From Pseudomonas nitroreducens (GTDB taxonomy: Bacteria; Pseudomonadota; Gammaproteobacteria; Pseudomonadales; Pseudomonadaceae), in contig NZ_JACHLI010000020.1 in the NCBI RefSeq assembly GCF_014204515.1, positions 62,001-126,000 of the forward strand: a stretch of 64,000 nt of DNA, written 5' to 3'. The position numbers and the translations under genes were made by a program. Under the pieces are notes generated by a model. The model was not told the DNA's origin. It was given only the letters and a program-made list of their open reading frames with translations, and made no database searches. Positions 8,094 to 18,354 of the stretch are shown here, in pieces. Position 1 is the stretch's first letter; every line of letters begins with the position of its first letter.

Positions 8094-9479
8094 ATGAACC
8101 AGATCGCCGCCATCCCCGCTGCCATCTCCCGCAGCCCCGCCACCGGCCAGGAACTGGCCCGCTACACCTTCGAAGACGCCGCCCAGCTGGAAACCTCGCT
8201 GGCCCGCACCGATGCCGCGTTCCGCCAATGGCGCGACACCAGCATCGGCGAACGTGTTGCCGTGCTGCGCAAGATGGCTGAAGTCCTGCGTGCCAACGTC
8301 GAGCCGATGGCCCGCATGGAAGCCCAGGAAATGGGCATGCCGGTCACCCAGGCCCGCGGCGAGATCAACAAGTGCGCCAACCTCTGCGAGTGGTACGCCG
8401 ACAACGGCCCGGCCATGCTCGAAGACGAGAAGACCAGCATCGAAGGCGCGTACATCTCCTACCTGCCGCTGGGCCCGGTGCTGGCCGTGATGCCGTGGAA
8501 CTTCCCGACCTGGCAGGTCATGCGTGGCGCGGTGAGCATCATCCTGGGCGGCAACACTTACGTGCTCAAGCACGCGCCGAACGTCATGGGCTGCGCCTAT
8601 CAGCTGCGCGACGCCTGGCTGCAGGCCGGCCTGCCGGAGGGTGTGTTCGAGGTGCTGAACGTCGAGCCGCCGCTGGTTTCCAAGGCCATCGCCGATGACC
8701 GCATCGCCTCCATCGCCGTGACCGGCAGTGTCGGCGCAGGCGCCGCCATCGCCTCCCAGGCCGGCGCCGCCCTGAAGAAGTGCGTGCTGGAGCTGGGCGG
8801 TTCCGACGCCTTCATCGTGCTCGCCGACGCCGACCTCGACGCCGCCGTGAAAGCCGCCGTCGCCAGCCGCTTCGGCAACTGCGGCCAGGTGTGCATCGCC
8901 GCCAAGCGCATGATCCTCGAAGAGTCCATCGCTCCGGCCTTCACCGAGAAGCTGCTGGCCGCGGTCAAGGCGCTGAAGATCGGCGATCCGCTGGCGGACG
9001 ACACCTTCGTCGGCCCGATGGCCCGCTTCGACCTGCGTGACGAACTGGACGGCCAGGTACAGCAGGCCATCGCCGACGGCGCCACCCTGCTGCTGGGCGG
9101 CCACAAGCTCGAAGGCGAAGGCAACTACTACGCGCCGACCGTGCTGGCCGACGTCAAGCCGGGCAACACCGCGTTCAAGAAGGAAATCTTCGGCCCGGTC
9201 GCTTCGCTGATCGTCGCCCGTGACGCCGAGCATGCCCTGGAGCTGGCCAACGACAGCGAATTCGGCCTCTCCGGCGCCATCTGGTCCGCCGACAAGGCCA
9301 AGGCCCAGCACATGGCCCGTCACCTGGTCAGCGGTGGCGTGTTCATCAACGGCTTCTCCGCCTCCGATCCCCGCGTACCGATCGGCGGCGTGAAGAAGAG
9401 CGGCTTCGGTCGCGAGCTGTCGCACTTCGGGCTGCGCGAGTTCACCAACCCGCAGACCGTGTGGATCGACCGCAAGTAA
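8094..9479 (+). CDS. sad: NAD(P)+-dependent succinate-semialdehyde dehydrogenase, Sad/YneI type
   Basis: 461 residues from ATG 8094 (MNQIAAIPAAISRSPATGQE). This is the short ALDH form that starts with (I)SRxPATGxEL. Key elements are VMPWNFPTWQVMRG, the cofactor loop TGSVGAGAAIASQAG, the general-base region LELGGSDAF, and the catalytic Cys in FGNCGQVCIAAKR. It would oxidise succinate semialdehyde, or a related aldehyde from putrescine/GABA breakdown, to succinate in the cytosol. It is transcribed divergently from ptrR with a 144-bp gap and ends at a clear terminator. Substrate is inferred from family and context. Confidence 0.85.
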   Translation: MNQIAAIPAAISRSPATGQELARYTFEDAAQLETSLARTDAAFRQWRDTSIGERVAVLRKMAEVLRANVEPMARMEAQEMGMPVTQARGEINKCANLCEWYADNGPAMLEDEKTSIEGAYISYLPLGPVLAVMPWNFPTWQVMRGAVSIILGGNTYVLKHAPNVMGCAYQLRDAWLQAGLPEGVFEVLNVEPPLVSKAIADDRIASIAVTGSVGAGAAIASQAGAALKKCVLELGGSDAFIVLADADLDAAVKAAVASRFGNCGQVCIAAKRMILEESIAPAFTEKLLAAVKALKIGDPLADDTFVGPMARFDLRDELDGQVQQAIADGATLLLGGHKLEGEGNYYAPTVLADVKPGNTAFKKEIFGPVASLIVARDAEHALELANDSEFGLSGAIWSADKAKAQHMARHLVSGGVFINGFSASDPRVPIGGVKKSGFGRELSHFGLREFTNPQTVWIDRK

Positions 9480-9495
9480 GTCGAACCTGAAAAAC

Positions 9496-9530
9496 AAAAA
9501 CCCTCTCCCGCCCGGCGGTAGAGGGTTTTT
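9496..9530 (+). terminator. Rho-independent terminator after sad
   Basis: Stem AAAAACCCTCT / AGAGGGTTTTT with a GC-rich loop and a T-run, 16 bp after the dehydrogenase stop. Confidence 0.85.
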
Positions 9531-9537
9531 TGCTTTC

Positions 9538-9725
9538 GTAGGAGCGGACTCCGTCCGCGATGGTATCCGGCGCGATGCGGACCTATCGCGGACGGAGTCC
9601 GCTCCTACGCTCCCTTTAAGATCGGGATTAATCGGCGCGATTAAATCCGTAGGGCGCATAACCTGGAACAGGTTATCCGCCTGTGCGCACGGCGGCGGAT
9701 AACGCTGGCGCGTTATGCGCCCTAC
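9538..9725. repeat. Two back-to-back long inverted repeats (families A and B)
   Basis: Family A (9538-9608): arms start GTAGGAGCGGACTCCGTCCG and are followed after a short spacer by their reverse complement. Family B (9649-9725): arms begin GTAGGGCGCATAAC and end GTTATGCGCCCTAC, with inner GGTTATCCGCC/GGCGGATAAC. Family A recurs around 24.3, 24.6, 32.2 and 38.3 kb. Family B recurs around 10.5, 22.8, 24.5, 32.3, 35.0, 52.1, 58.2 and 58.5 kb. They fill the gap between sad and the next gene; no ORF is visible here. Confidence 0.8.
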
Positions 9726-9744
9726 AAGAACCTTCCCGCGGGAG

Positions 9745-10272
9745 TCAGGGCTTGGCCGTGTCCTTCTTCAACTGCAGCAGCTCCTGCGTGCTGTGCCGCA
9801 GGTTCTCGGCCAGGCTGCCCTGCTCATTGAAGCAGTCCTCGACCAGCCAGCCGCCCGCCGTGCGATGCAACAGCAGGCCAAGATCGCGGTCCTCCCCCGT
9901 CAGGGCATCCTTGAGCACCACCCGCGCCTTGATTCGCTCGTCGTCCACCGGAGTGAACGCCAGCGACTTCACCTTGATATCGCCCCAGTCCTGGCAATCG
10001 CACAGCGGGTCGCCACCCAGGTAGCCCAGCTCACCGCCGGCGGCGTCCTGGTCAGCCTTCATCAAGGCAAGCAACGAAGCGTCGAAGACATCCGTCTCCT
10101 TCAGCTTGCCGTTGGGCACGCCGGGGCCGTCGGGCGTGTAGTTGCCGTATATCTGCCGCAGAAAGCGCTCCGCGCTGGCGCTATCGGCCGCTGGCGTCGA
10201 GGCCGCGAGCGAAGTATCGAAGAGCGTCAACAGGATCAGCGACAGGGCAAAGGCGGAGCGCAGGAAGGCCAT
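9745..10272 (-). CDS. Secreted DUF3828-like protein of unknown function
   Basis: 175 residues from ATG 10272, chosen because GGAGAA lies just upstream and the product then begins with a clean signal peptide (MAFLRSAFALSLILLTLFDT, then SLAAS). The mature part begins SAERFLRQIYGNYTPDGPGVP, the layout of DUF3828 periplasmic proteins, and carries DPLCDCQDW and a final VEDCFNEQGSLAENL. Three cysteines may form disulfides. It is a single gene between repeat-filled gaps and no function can be assigned. Confidence 0.65.
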   Translation of the reverse strand: MAFLRSAFALSLILLTLFDTSLAASTPAADSASAERFLRQIYGNYTPDGPGVPNGKLKETDVFDASLLALMKADQDAAGGELGYLGGDPLCDCQDWGDIKVKSLAFTPVDDERIKARVVLKDALTGEDRDLGLLLHRTAGGWLVEDCFNEQGSLAENLRHSTQELLQLKKDTAKP

Positions 10273-10393
10273 GGGATTCTCCATCGGGCAGCCGAGCATC
10301 ATCGCCCGACGCGGCCTCGAATTTCCGTGAAGTGGTTAAAGCTGTGGCCGATAGCCCTGGGACGAACCGCCAGGGTCCCCGGCTGGCACCTGA

Positions 10394-10540
10394 GTAGGAT
10401 GGGTGGAGCTTGCGATACCCATCGAGCGGACCGGAAAGTGAATCGATGGGTATCGCTGCGCTCCACGCCATCCTACGAAGAGTCCTCCTGCGAACGCTCA
10501 GCAGACCGTAGGGCGCATAACGCCAAAGGCGTTATCCGCC
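10394..10540. repeat. Inverted repeat families D and B
   Basis: Family D (10394-10476): GTAGGATGGGTGGAGCTTGC faces TCGCTGCGCTCCACGCCATC, the arms enclosing GATACCCATCGA. The same design occurs at 38404-38483 and, decayed, at 59129-59219. A half copy of family B follows (10508-10540). The 285-bp gap 10273-10557 holds nothing else I can support. Confidence 0.7.
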
Positions 10541-10557
10541 ATAACCAGGCTGCACAA

Positions 10558-11874
10558 TCAGGATCGCGGCCGATACCCCTGAGACAGCAACCAACCCTGG
10601 AAAGCGCGCCGCCGCTCCGGCGGCAGGTCCGCCAGCACCTGCGCCTCGGGTTCGGTGCGCAGCCGCCGCAGCCAGGGCGCCAGCTCCAGGCCATCGAGGT
10701 GCCAGATGCCCAGCGGCTGGTCGGCGCTGACCACCACTTCTGCTTCATCGACGAACTCGCCCCTCAGCACCGGGGCACGCTCGATGCGCAGGCTGGCGAA
10801 ATCCGCCGGTACATGGCTCGGCTGCTGGTCCGGCCAGGCGCGGCGAGCTTGCCAGAAGGGCTGCCCGCTCCACTGCTCTTCGCTGGCATAGAAGTCGCGG
10901 CCGACACGGGCGAAGCGCAGGAACAGCTGCTCGACGCGCTGCTGATGGAAACGCCTGGCGAGCTCTGCCCGCTGCGGCGCGCGCAGCAGCGTGTTGATCA
11001 CGACGGGCGCCTGCAAGGCCGAGGACAGCGACTGGAAGATGCCATTGCCGGACAGCGGGTCCACCGCCATCGCCGCATCGCCCACGCGAATCCAGTTGTC
11101 GCCGCAGGCTTCCAGGCAAAGGATCGCCGTGCTGCTGCGGGCGTGCAGGTCCAAATCGTACTCTTCGCTGGGGCCGAAGAACTCACGTACCAGCGTTGAA
11201 GCAGCACGACGCTCGCGGCAGTAATCCAGTAATTGCTCGCGGGGCGGCAGCTGGCTGCTGGCGACATCCAGCGTCAGCTGCCAGTAACAGCGGCCATCCT
11301 CCAGCCGCGCCATCCACGCCCAGCCATCAGGCAGGCTTTCCACCGCCGTCGCCAGCGGGCCGGGTTCGCCCTGCCAGCGATTGAGCAGGCTGAGAGTTTC
11401 CGGGCCGCGTCGGGCCTTGCTGCCCTTCTGGTTCAGCGGCGCCTGGCGGCCGCGGGCCTCGACCAGAAAAACGCCCTGTACTTCGCGGCCGCCTTCGAGT
11501 TTCACGCGCCAGCGGGTGGCCTCTTCCGCCACGGCCAGTACCTGGGTTTCGATCAACTCGATGCCGGCTTGTTTCAGGTCCTCGCGCAGCCCCGCATCGA
11601 AGCATGGGCGATCGAGGATGCATTCAATGTTCTGTGCGCTTTCCGCGCCATTCCAGAGCACGCGGCGTTGCGAGGGTGGCGCGGCGCTCGCCAGTGCGTG
11701 TTGCAGCCCGGCACTGCGCAGGCCTTCCAGTACACGCTGGGAGACGCCTTCGACGGCGGCGAAGCGGCGCCATTCGCTGATCACAGTGACCTTGTGCCCC
11801 AAGCGGCGCAGGCCGAGGGCGACGGCGGCTCCAGCGGGGCCGGCGCCGAGGATCAGGATGGGGTGATCACTCAT
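10558..11874 (-). CDS. qhpG: FAD-dependent monooxygenase, QhpG-like
   Basis: 438 residues from ATG 11874. An N-terminal Rossmann FAD motif (ILILGAGPAGAAVALGLRRL, Gly10-x-Gly12-x-x-Gly15) and a second FAD motif GDAAMAVDPLSGNGIFQS place it in the class A flavin monooxygenase / tryptophan-halogenase superfamily. In quinohemoprotein amine dehydrogenase maturation, QhpG hydroxylates the tryptophan that becomes the CTQ cofactor (family knowledge). The call leans on the neighbouring S8 protease and peptidase-less ABC exporter, which match QhpE and QhpF. It is last in the leftward set, 223 bp behind the protease gene, with repeats between. No qhpA, B, C or D is present in the window. Confidence 0.65.
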   Translation of the reverse strand: MSDHPILILGAGPAGAAVALGLRRLGHKVTVISEWRRFAAVEGVSQRVLEGLRSAGLQHALASAAPPSQRRVLWNGAESAQNIECILDRPCFDAGLREDLKQAGIELIETQVLAVAEEATRWRVKLEGGREVQGVFLVEARGRQAPLNQKGSKARRGPETLSLLNRWQGEPGPLATAVESLPDGWAWMARLEDGRCYWQLTLDVASSQLPPREQLLDYCRERRAASTLVREFFGPSEEYDLDLHARSSTAILCLEACGDNWIRVGDAAMAVDPLSGNGIFQSLSSALQAPVVINTLLRAPQRAELARRFHQQRVEQLFLRFARVGRDFYASEEQWSGQPFWQARRAWPDQQPSHVPADFASLRIERAPVLRGEFVDEAEVVVSADQPLGIWHLDGLELAPWLRRLRTEPEAQVLADLPPERRRAFQGWLLSQGYRPRS

Positions 11875-11928
11875 GCTGCGGTGGCCCGGAGGAAAGCCAG
11901 GATGGTCAAGTTCAGCGCGCCGGCAGTG

Positions 11929-12081
11929 CCCTCTCCCCAACCCTCTCCCTGAAGGGAGAGGGAGCTGTTCGGCGCTTTTGGAAGTTTCTGCGCACGCCGA
12001 TAGCAACGGACGAACGCCAGAGATGAACGACCGCAGAGGACGACCCCCTCTCCCTCCGGGAGAGGGCTGGGGTGAGGGGAA
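11929..12081. repeat. Family C inverted repeats between qhpE-like and qhpG-like genes
   Basis: Two facing CCCTCTCCC...GGGAGAGGG units, the second running on as GCTGGGGTGAGGGG. They lie inside what is otherwise a one-direction gene set, so they may attenuate or process the transcript ahead of the flavoprotein gene (inference). Confidence 0.65.
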
Positions 12082-12097
12082 CAAACTCGACCTCCAC

Positions 12098-12758
12098 TCA
12101 CATCCCCACCTTCCGCTCGATCCCCCGAAACGCCGCCCGCTCCCGCATCACCTCAATGAACTGCAGGTTCGACAGCGCCGGCTGCTCAGCCAGCAGCTCC
12201 GCCAGATGCCCACAAAACGCCGCGCACCCGAGGCTCGCGCCAGAGCGCCCACCGACCTTCACCGCCGCACCAAAATCCGCCTGGGGGCTATCCAGCCAGG
12301 ACCATTCGCCCTCGCCACAACGGGCATCCCCCGTCACCCGGATCACGCCGGGATAGTTCGCTGGAAACACCGGCTCGCCGCGTGCCGGGCTGGACGCGCA
12401 GACCAGAACACCGGCCTCGATAAGCTCCGCCACAGCCTCGCGCAGGATCGGCCGACCCTGACGCACGCCCAGGCTCAAGTTGATCACCCGCACGCCCTGC
12501 TCGCCCAGCCAGTGCAGTGCGGCAGCGATCTGCAACGGGCTGGTCACGCCGCGCTCATCGAAGACCTGGGCGACGCACAAGCGCGCCTCCGCTGCGTGGG
12601 AAAGAATGGCTTCGCAGACGGCGCTGCCGTGGCCAAGCAGATCAACCGACAGTGGCAGTCGGTCCAATCCATCATCGGCGAGACGGAAGCGCTGTCCACT
12701 GACGACCGAAGCGGCCTGCCCCTCTGAATGCCCGCTATCGATCACACCAATCAGCAAC

Positions 12759-12769
<11 letters not shown>
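12098..12769 (-). CDS. qhpE: Subtilisin-like (S8) serine protease, QhpE-like
   Basis: 223 residues from ATG 12769, overlapping the end of the exporter gene by 11 bp. The catalytic triad can be followed in order: Asp in LLIGVIDSGHSEGQ, His in DLLGHGSAV, Ser in SGASLGCAAFCG; VINLSLG is the usual core strand. It is short, with no signal peptide and no propeptide, unlike secreted subtilisins. QhpE is a small cytosolic S8 protease that trims the 28-residue leader of the amine dehydrogenase gamma subunit (family knowledge). Assignment is supported by the exporter and flavoprotein neighbours. The substrate gene is not in this window. Confidence 0.7.
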
Positions 12770-14485
<1,716 letters not shown>

Positions 14486-14486
<1 letters not shown>

Positions 14487-16384
14487 CAGCCCACCTTGAG
14501 TTGCTTGAGCTTGCGGTACAGCGTGGCGCGGCTGATGCCCAGCGCGTCGGCGGCGGCAGAGACGTTGCCCTGGTGGCGCTCCAGCGCCTGGCGGATCAGC
14601 TCCAGTTCGTTTTCGCGGATGCTGCCGCTCTGTGGGCGCTCACCGGCGGCGAGTTCGTCCAGCGTGCTGTCGGGCAAGTGATCCAGGCTCAGCTCCGCTT
14701 CGCCCTCCTCGCGCATGGCCAGCGCGGTACGCAGGACCATCTCCAGCTGGCGGATGTTGCCCGGCCAGTGGTACTCGCGCAGCAGGCCGAGCAGCTCGGC
14801 GGAGAGTTTCACCTTCGGCGCGCCCAGGCGCGCCAGCAGGCTGCTGGCGAGTTCGGCGAGGTCGTCGCGCTCACGCAGCGCCGGTAGCTTCACGCTGATG
14901 CCGTTGACGCGGTAGTAGAGGTCCTCGCGGAAGTGTTTCTCTTCCACCAGGCGCTTGAGGTCGCGGTGGGTGGCGCAGATCAGTGCGACATCGATGTCCT
15001 GCTCCTCGCCGGCGCCCAGCGGCGCCACCTTGCGCTCCTGCAGCACGCGCAGCAGGCGCGCTTGCAAGGCCAGCGGCATATCGCCGATTTCGTCGAGGAA
15101 CAGCGTGCCGCCGTGGGCCTGTTTCAGCCGGCCGACCATGCCGCCGCGCCGCGAGCCGGTGAAGGCGCCGTCGCGGTAGCCGAACAGCTCGGACTCGATC
15201 AGTCCTTCGGGAATCGCCGCGCAGTTCACCGCAACGAAGGGTTTGTCGCTGCGCGCGCTGGCCTGGTGCAAGGCGCGGGCGACCACTTCCTTGCCGCTGC
15301 CGGTTTCGCCCAGCAGCAACACCGGCAGTTCGTTCACCAGCCCCTGGCGCGCCATGCGCAGGGCGCGGGCGTAGCGCGGATGGCTGCCGGCGAGGGCTTC
15401 GAGTTCCGGGCCGGCCGCCGGGCGCGGCGCACGGGTGCTGACCGGCACCGCATGGCTGCGCAGTGGCGCTTGCAGCGTCTTGTAGAACAGCTCGCCCTTG
15501 GGCGTCTGCAGGCTGCCGACGCCGCCCTGGTAGAGCCGGCCGAGCAGTTGGTCGCCGCGCAGGCCGAGGAAGTCCTCGCTACGCCGGCCGACCAGCGACT
15601 CACGGTTGGCGCCCAGTAGCTGGCAGGCCTGGCCGCTGACCGCCAGCACCTTGCCGTCCAGACCCAGCGCCAGCAGGCCCTGCCAGGCCGAGTCGAGGTA
15701 CTGGCGACGGTAATGGAAGGCAATCACCACCTGCCCCGGATGGCTGACGGCGAACAGTCGCGCCTCGATCTGGAACACCGCGAGGCTGAGCAGCGAGAGG
15801 CTTTCCCGCGGGCCGGAGAGCGGCCCTTCGCGGGTCATGTCGAGCACGCCGAGCAGCGTGCCCTGCGGTCCCTCGATGGGCACCGAGGTGCAGGAGAAAC
15901 GGCTCAGGCGATCGAGGAAGTGTTCGCCGCAGTCGATCTGCGTGGCGCGCCGTTCCACCAGCGCGGTGCCCAGGGCGTTGGTGCCGCGCGAGGCTTCGCT
16001 CCAGCAGGCGCCCTGGACGATATCGGCCAGGCCCTTGCTCTGCATGCGCTCGCGGGCGCCTTCGACGGAGAGGATGGTGGCGTCGGCGTTGGCCAGGATG
16101 ATCACGCCGTCATGGCCCTGGCGTTGTTGCAGGTAGTCGAGTTCGGGAGTGGCGGCGTCCAGCAGCAGGCGGTTGCCGGCCAGCAGCACGTCGGGTTTGA
16201 CCCGCGTGTCGAGGCCGTGCTCGGTGCCGTTGCTGCAGTCCAGGCCGTGACCGAGGCTGCGCCGCCAGGAGGCGTCGATTTCCTCGCGGAGCACGCCGCT
16301 GGGGACCTCGCCCTCCTGTTGCAGGCGTTCACGGGCCAGGTGGGCTTCGCGCAGCAGGTCGCTGCTTATTGTTCTTGTAGTCAT
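14486..16384 (-). CDS. Sigma-54-dependent activator, AcoR type (GAF / AAA+ / Fis)
   Basis: 632 residues from ATG 16384, with GGAG 8 bp upstream. Residues about 60-210 form a GAF-like sensor (DGVIILANADATILSVEG ... RFSCTSVPIEGPQGTLLGVL). A PAS-like segment follows (about 225-320). The AAA+ domain has Walker A GETGSGKE, the sigma-54 loop GAFTGS and Walker B GGTLFLDEIGDM. The C-terminal Fis-type HTH is NVSAAADALGISRATLYRKL. AcoR-like proteins sense small metabolites, often alcohols, aldehydes or amines. It heads the leftward exporter/protease/flavoprotein set. I could not find a clear -24/-12 promoter before it, so its target may be elsewhere. Confidence 0.85.
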
Positions 16385-16574
16385 GCATCGCTCCGGTAGG
16401 TCCCGCGCCCTCTTCTCCACAAATGTAAGGAGGGCGCAGAACTCGCAGGCTGGTCAGGGCTGTGTACACCCGCCGGCGGCGTCAGTAAAGGGGAAGCCCT
16501 TAGTAGGAAGGCTCACCGGGAACACAACGCAATTCCCGCGCCAGCGAACCCTCCTGCGCCGCCTCCGGGTTGTA

Positions 16575-16611
16575 TTGACAGTGACCCAAGGCAGGTTTAC
16601 GTTAACGTAAA
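16575..16611 (+). promoter_or_regulatory. liu promoter with LiuR palindrome
   Basis: A consensus -35 TTGACA at 16575-16580 is followed by a perfect 16-bp palindrome TTTACGTTAACGTAAA at 16596-16611, about 28 bp before the liuR start. This matches the published LiuR-type MerR box (TTACGTnnACGTAA). The palindrome covers the expected -10 region, as in MerR promoters with long spacers; I cannot fix the exact -10. It should control the whole liuRABCDE operon and mediate LiuR autoregulation. Confidence 0.8.
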
Positions 16612-16638
16612 GGTAAACAACCGAGCAAGCAGATTCCC

Positions 16639-17043
16639 ATGCCCACGACCTACACCATCTCCGAGCTGGCCCGCGAACTGGACGTCACCACCCGCGCCAT
16701 CCGCTTCTACGAGGAACAGGGCATGCTCAGCCCCGAGCGCCGTGGCCAGGAGCGCATCTACAGCGCCAAGGACCTGGTGGCCCTGAAGCTGATCCTGCGC
16801 GGCAAGCGCATCGGCTTCTCGCTGGCCGAGTGCAAGGAACTGATCGACCTCTACGACCCCAGCAGCGGCAACACCAAGCAACTGCAGACCTTCCTCGACA
16901 AGATCACCGCGCGCCGCGCGCAGCTGGAACAGCAACTGCTCGATATCGAGCAGATGAAACTGGAACTGGACACGGCCGAGGAGCGCTGCCTGGCGGCCAT
17001 GGCCGAGACCGACAAACCCCGCAAGCAGCGCGTGCCGAGCTGA
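16639..17043 (+). CDS. liuR: MerR-family regulator of leucine/isovalerate catabolism
   Basis: 134 residues. The N-terminal MerR winged HTH (YTISELARELDVTTRAIRFY, then EEQGMLSPER) is followed by a long dimerisation coiled coil (about 80-122). There are no metal-binding cysteine pairs; one Cys is near the C-terminus. LiuR homologues control liu operons in gamma- and betaproteobacteria and respond to pathway CoA intermediates (family knowledge). It is the first gene of the operon, directly behind its palindrome and 57 bp before liuA. Confidence 0.92.
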   Translation: MPTTYTISELARELDVTTRAIRFYEEQGMLSPERRGQERIYSAKDLVALKLILRGKRIGFSLAECKELIDLYDPSSGNTKQLQTFLDKITARRAQLEQQLLDIEQMKLELDTAEERCLAAMAETDKPRKQRVPS

Positions 17044-17100
17044 CCTCGGCGCCCTGCCCCGCTCTCTCATCCGATTACAAATACAAGTACAGGTGATTCC

Positions 17101-18264
17101 ATGAGCTACCCCTCCCTCAACTTCGGCCTCGGCGAAACCATCGACATGCTGCGCGAGCAGGTGCAGGGCTTCGTCGCCAGCGAACTCGCCCCGCGCGCCG
17201 CGCAGATCGACGCCGACAACCTGTTCCCCATGGACATGTGGAAGAAGTTCGGCGACATGGGCCTGCTCGGCATCACCGTCGCGGAGGAATACGGCGGCGC
17301 CAACATGGGTTACCTGGCCCACGTCATCGCCATCGAGGAAATCAGCCGTGGTTCGGCCTCGGTCGGCCTGTCCTATGGCGCGCACTCCAACCTGTGCGTC
17401 AACCAGATCAAGCGCAACGGCAACGCCGAGCAGAAGGCCAAGTACCTGCCCAAGCTGATCAGCGGCGAGCACGTCGGCGCCCTGGCCATGAGCGAGCCCA
17501 ACGCCGGCTCCGACGTGGTGTCGATGAAGCTGCGCGCCGAGAAGCGCGGCGACCGCTTCGTCCTCAACGGCAGCAAGACCTGGATCACCAACGGCCCGGA
17601 TGCCAACACCTACGTGATCTACGCCAAGACCGAGCCGGAGAAAGGCGCCCACGGCATCACCGCGTTCATCGTCGAGCGCGACTGGAAGGGCTTCAGCCGT
17701 GGCAGCAAGTTCGACAAGCTGGGCATGCGCGGCTCGAACACCTGCGAGCTGTTCTTCGATGACGTGGAAGTGCCGGAAGAGAACGTGCTGGGCGCGGTCA
17801 ACGGCGGCGTGAAGGTGCTGATGAGCGGCCTGGACTACGAGCGCGTGGTGCTCGCCGGCGGCCCGATCGGCATCATGCAGGCGTGCATGGACGTGATCGT
17901 CCCCTACATCCACGACCGCAAGCAGTTCGGCCAGAGCATCGGCGAGTTTCAGCTGATCCAGGGCAAGGTCGCCGACATGTACACCCAGCTCAACGCCAGC
18001 CGCGCCTACCTGTACGCGGTGGCCCAGGCCTGCGACCGTGGCGAGACCACCCGCAAGGACGCCGCCGGGGTGATCCTCTACACCGCCGAGCGCGCGACGC
18101 AAATGGCCCTGGACGCCATCCAGATTCTTGGCGGCAACGGCTACATCAACGAGTTCCCCACCGGCCGCCTGCTGCGCGACGCCAAGCTCTACGAAATCGG
18201 CGCCGGCACCAGCGAAATCCGCCGCATGCTGATCGGCCGCGAGCTGTTCAACGAAACAAAATAA
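17101..18264 (+). CDS. liuA: Isovaleryl-CoA dehydrogenase
   Basis: 387 residues, the usual length for acyl-CoA dehydrogenases. FAD/substrate segments are AMSEPNAGSDVVSMKLRAEK and WITNGPDANTYVIYAKT. The glutamate in SGLDYERVVLAGGPIGIM is at the position of the IVD catalytic base, which lies in helix G rather than near the C-terminus as in most acyl-CoA dehydrogenases. It oxidises isovaleryl-CoA to 3-methylcrotonyl-CoA in the cytosol, passing electrons to ETF. Second gene of the liu operon. Confidence 0.95.
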   Translation: MSYPSLNFGLGETIDMLREQVQGFVASELAPRAAQIDADNLFPMDMWKKFGDMGLLGITVAEEYGGANMGYLAHVIAIEEISRGSASVGLSYGAHSNLCVNQIKRNGNAEQKAKYLPKLISGEHVGALAMSEPNAGSDVVSMKLRAEKRGDRFVLNGSKTWITNGPDANTYVIYAKTEPEKGAHGITAFIVERDWKGFSRGSKFDKLGMRGSNTCELFFDDVEVPEENVLGAVNGGVKVLMSGLDYERVVLAGGPIGIMQACMDVIVPYIHDRKQFGQSIGEFQLIQGKVADMYTQLNASRAYLYAVAQACDRGETTRKDAAGVILYTAERATQMALDAIQILGGNGYINEFPTGRLLRDAKLYEIGAGTSEIRRMLIGRELFNETK

Positions 18265-18267
18265 GCC

Positions 18268-18342
18268 ACAGGCGACAGGCTGCAAGCTGCAAGCGAAAGC
18301 AGGAGCACCCGCCTGCGGCCTGCAGCTTGTAGCCTGCAGCGC
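18268..18342. repeat. Intercistronic inverted repeat between liuA and liuB
   Basis: Imperfect inverted repeat with arms GACAGGCTGCAAGCTGCAAG and CTGCAGCTTGTAGCCTGCAG around a short spacer. A related element sits between liuB and liuC. It lies between co-directional operon genes and may stabilise or segment the mRNA (inference). Confidence 0.6.
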
Positions 18343-18354
18343 GCGGAGAACCGA

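Noticed and set aside
11875..12097. Small gamma-subunit (QhpC-like) gene between the protease and flavoprotein genes
   Set aside because: The gap consists mainly of family C repeats; no frame of about 80-110 codons with a start, ribosome site and clustered Cys/Trp is present.
16385..16574. Sigma-54 promoter upstream of the AcoR-type activator of the qhp-like set
   Set aside because: No GG-N10-GC element near the consensus could be found on the minus strand by eye.
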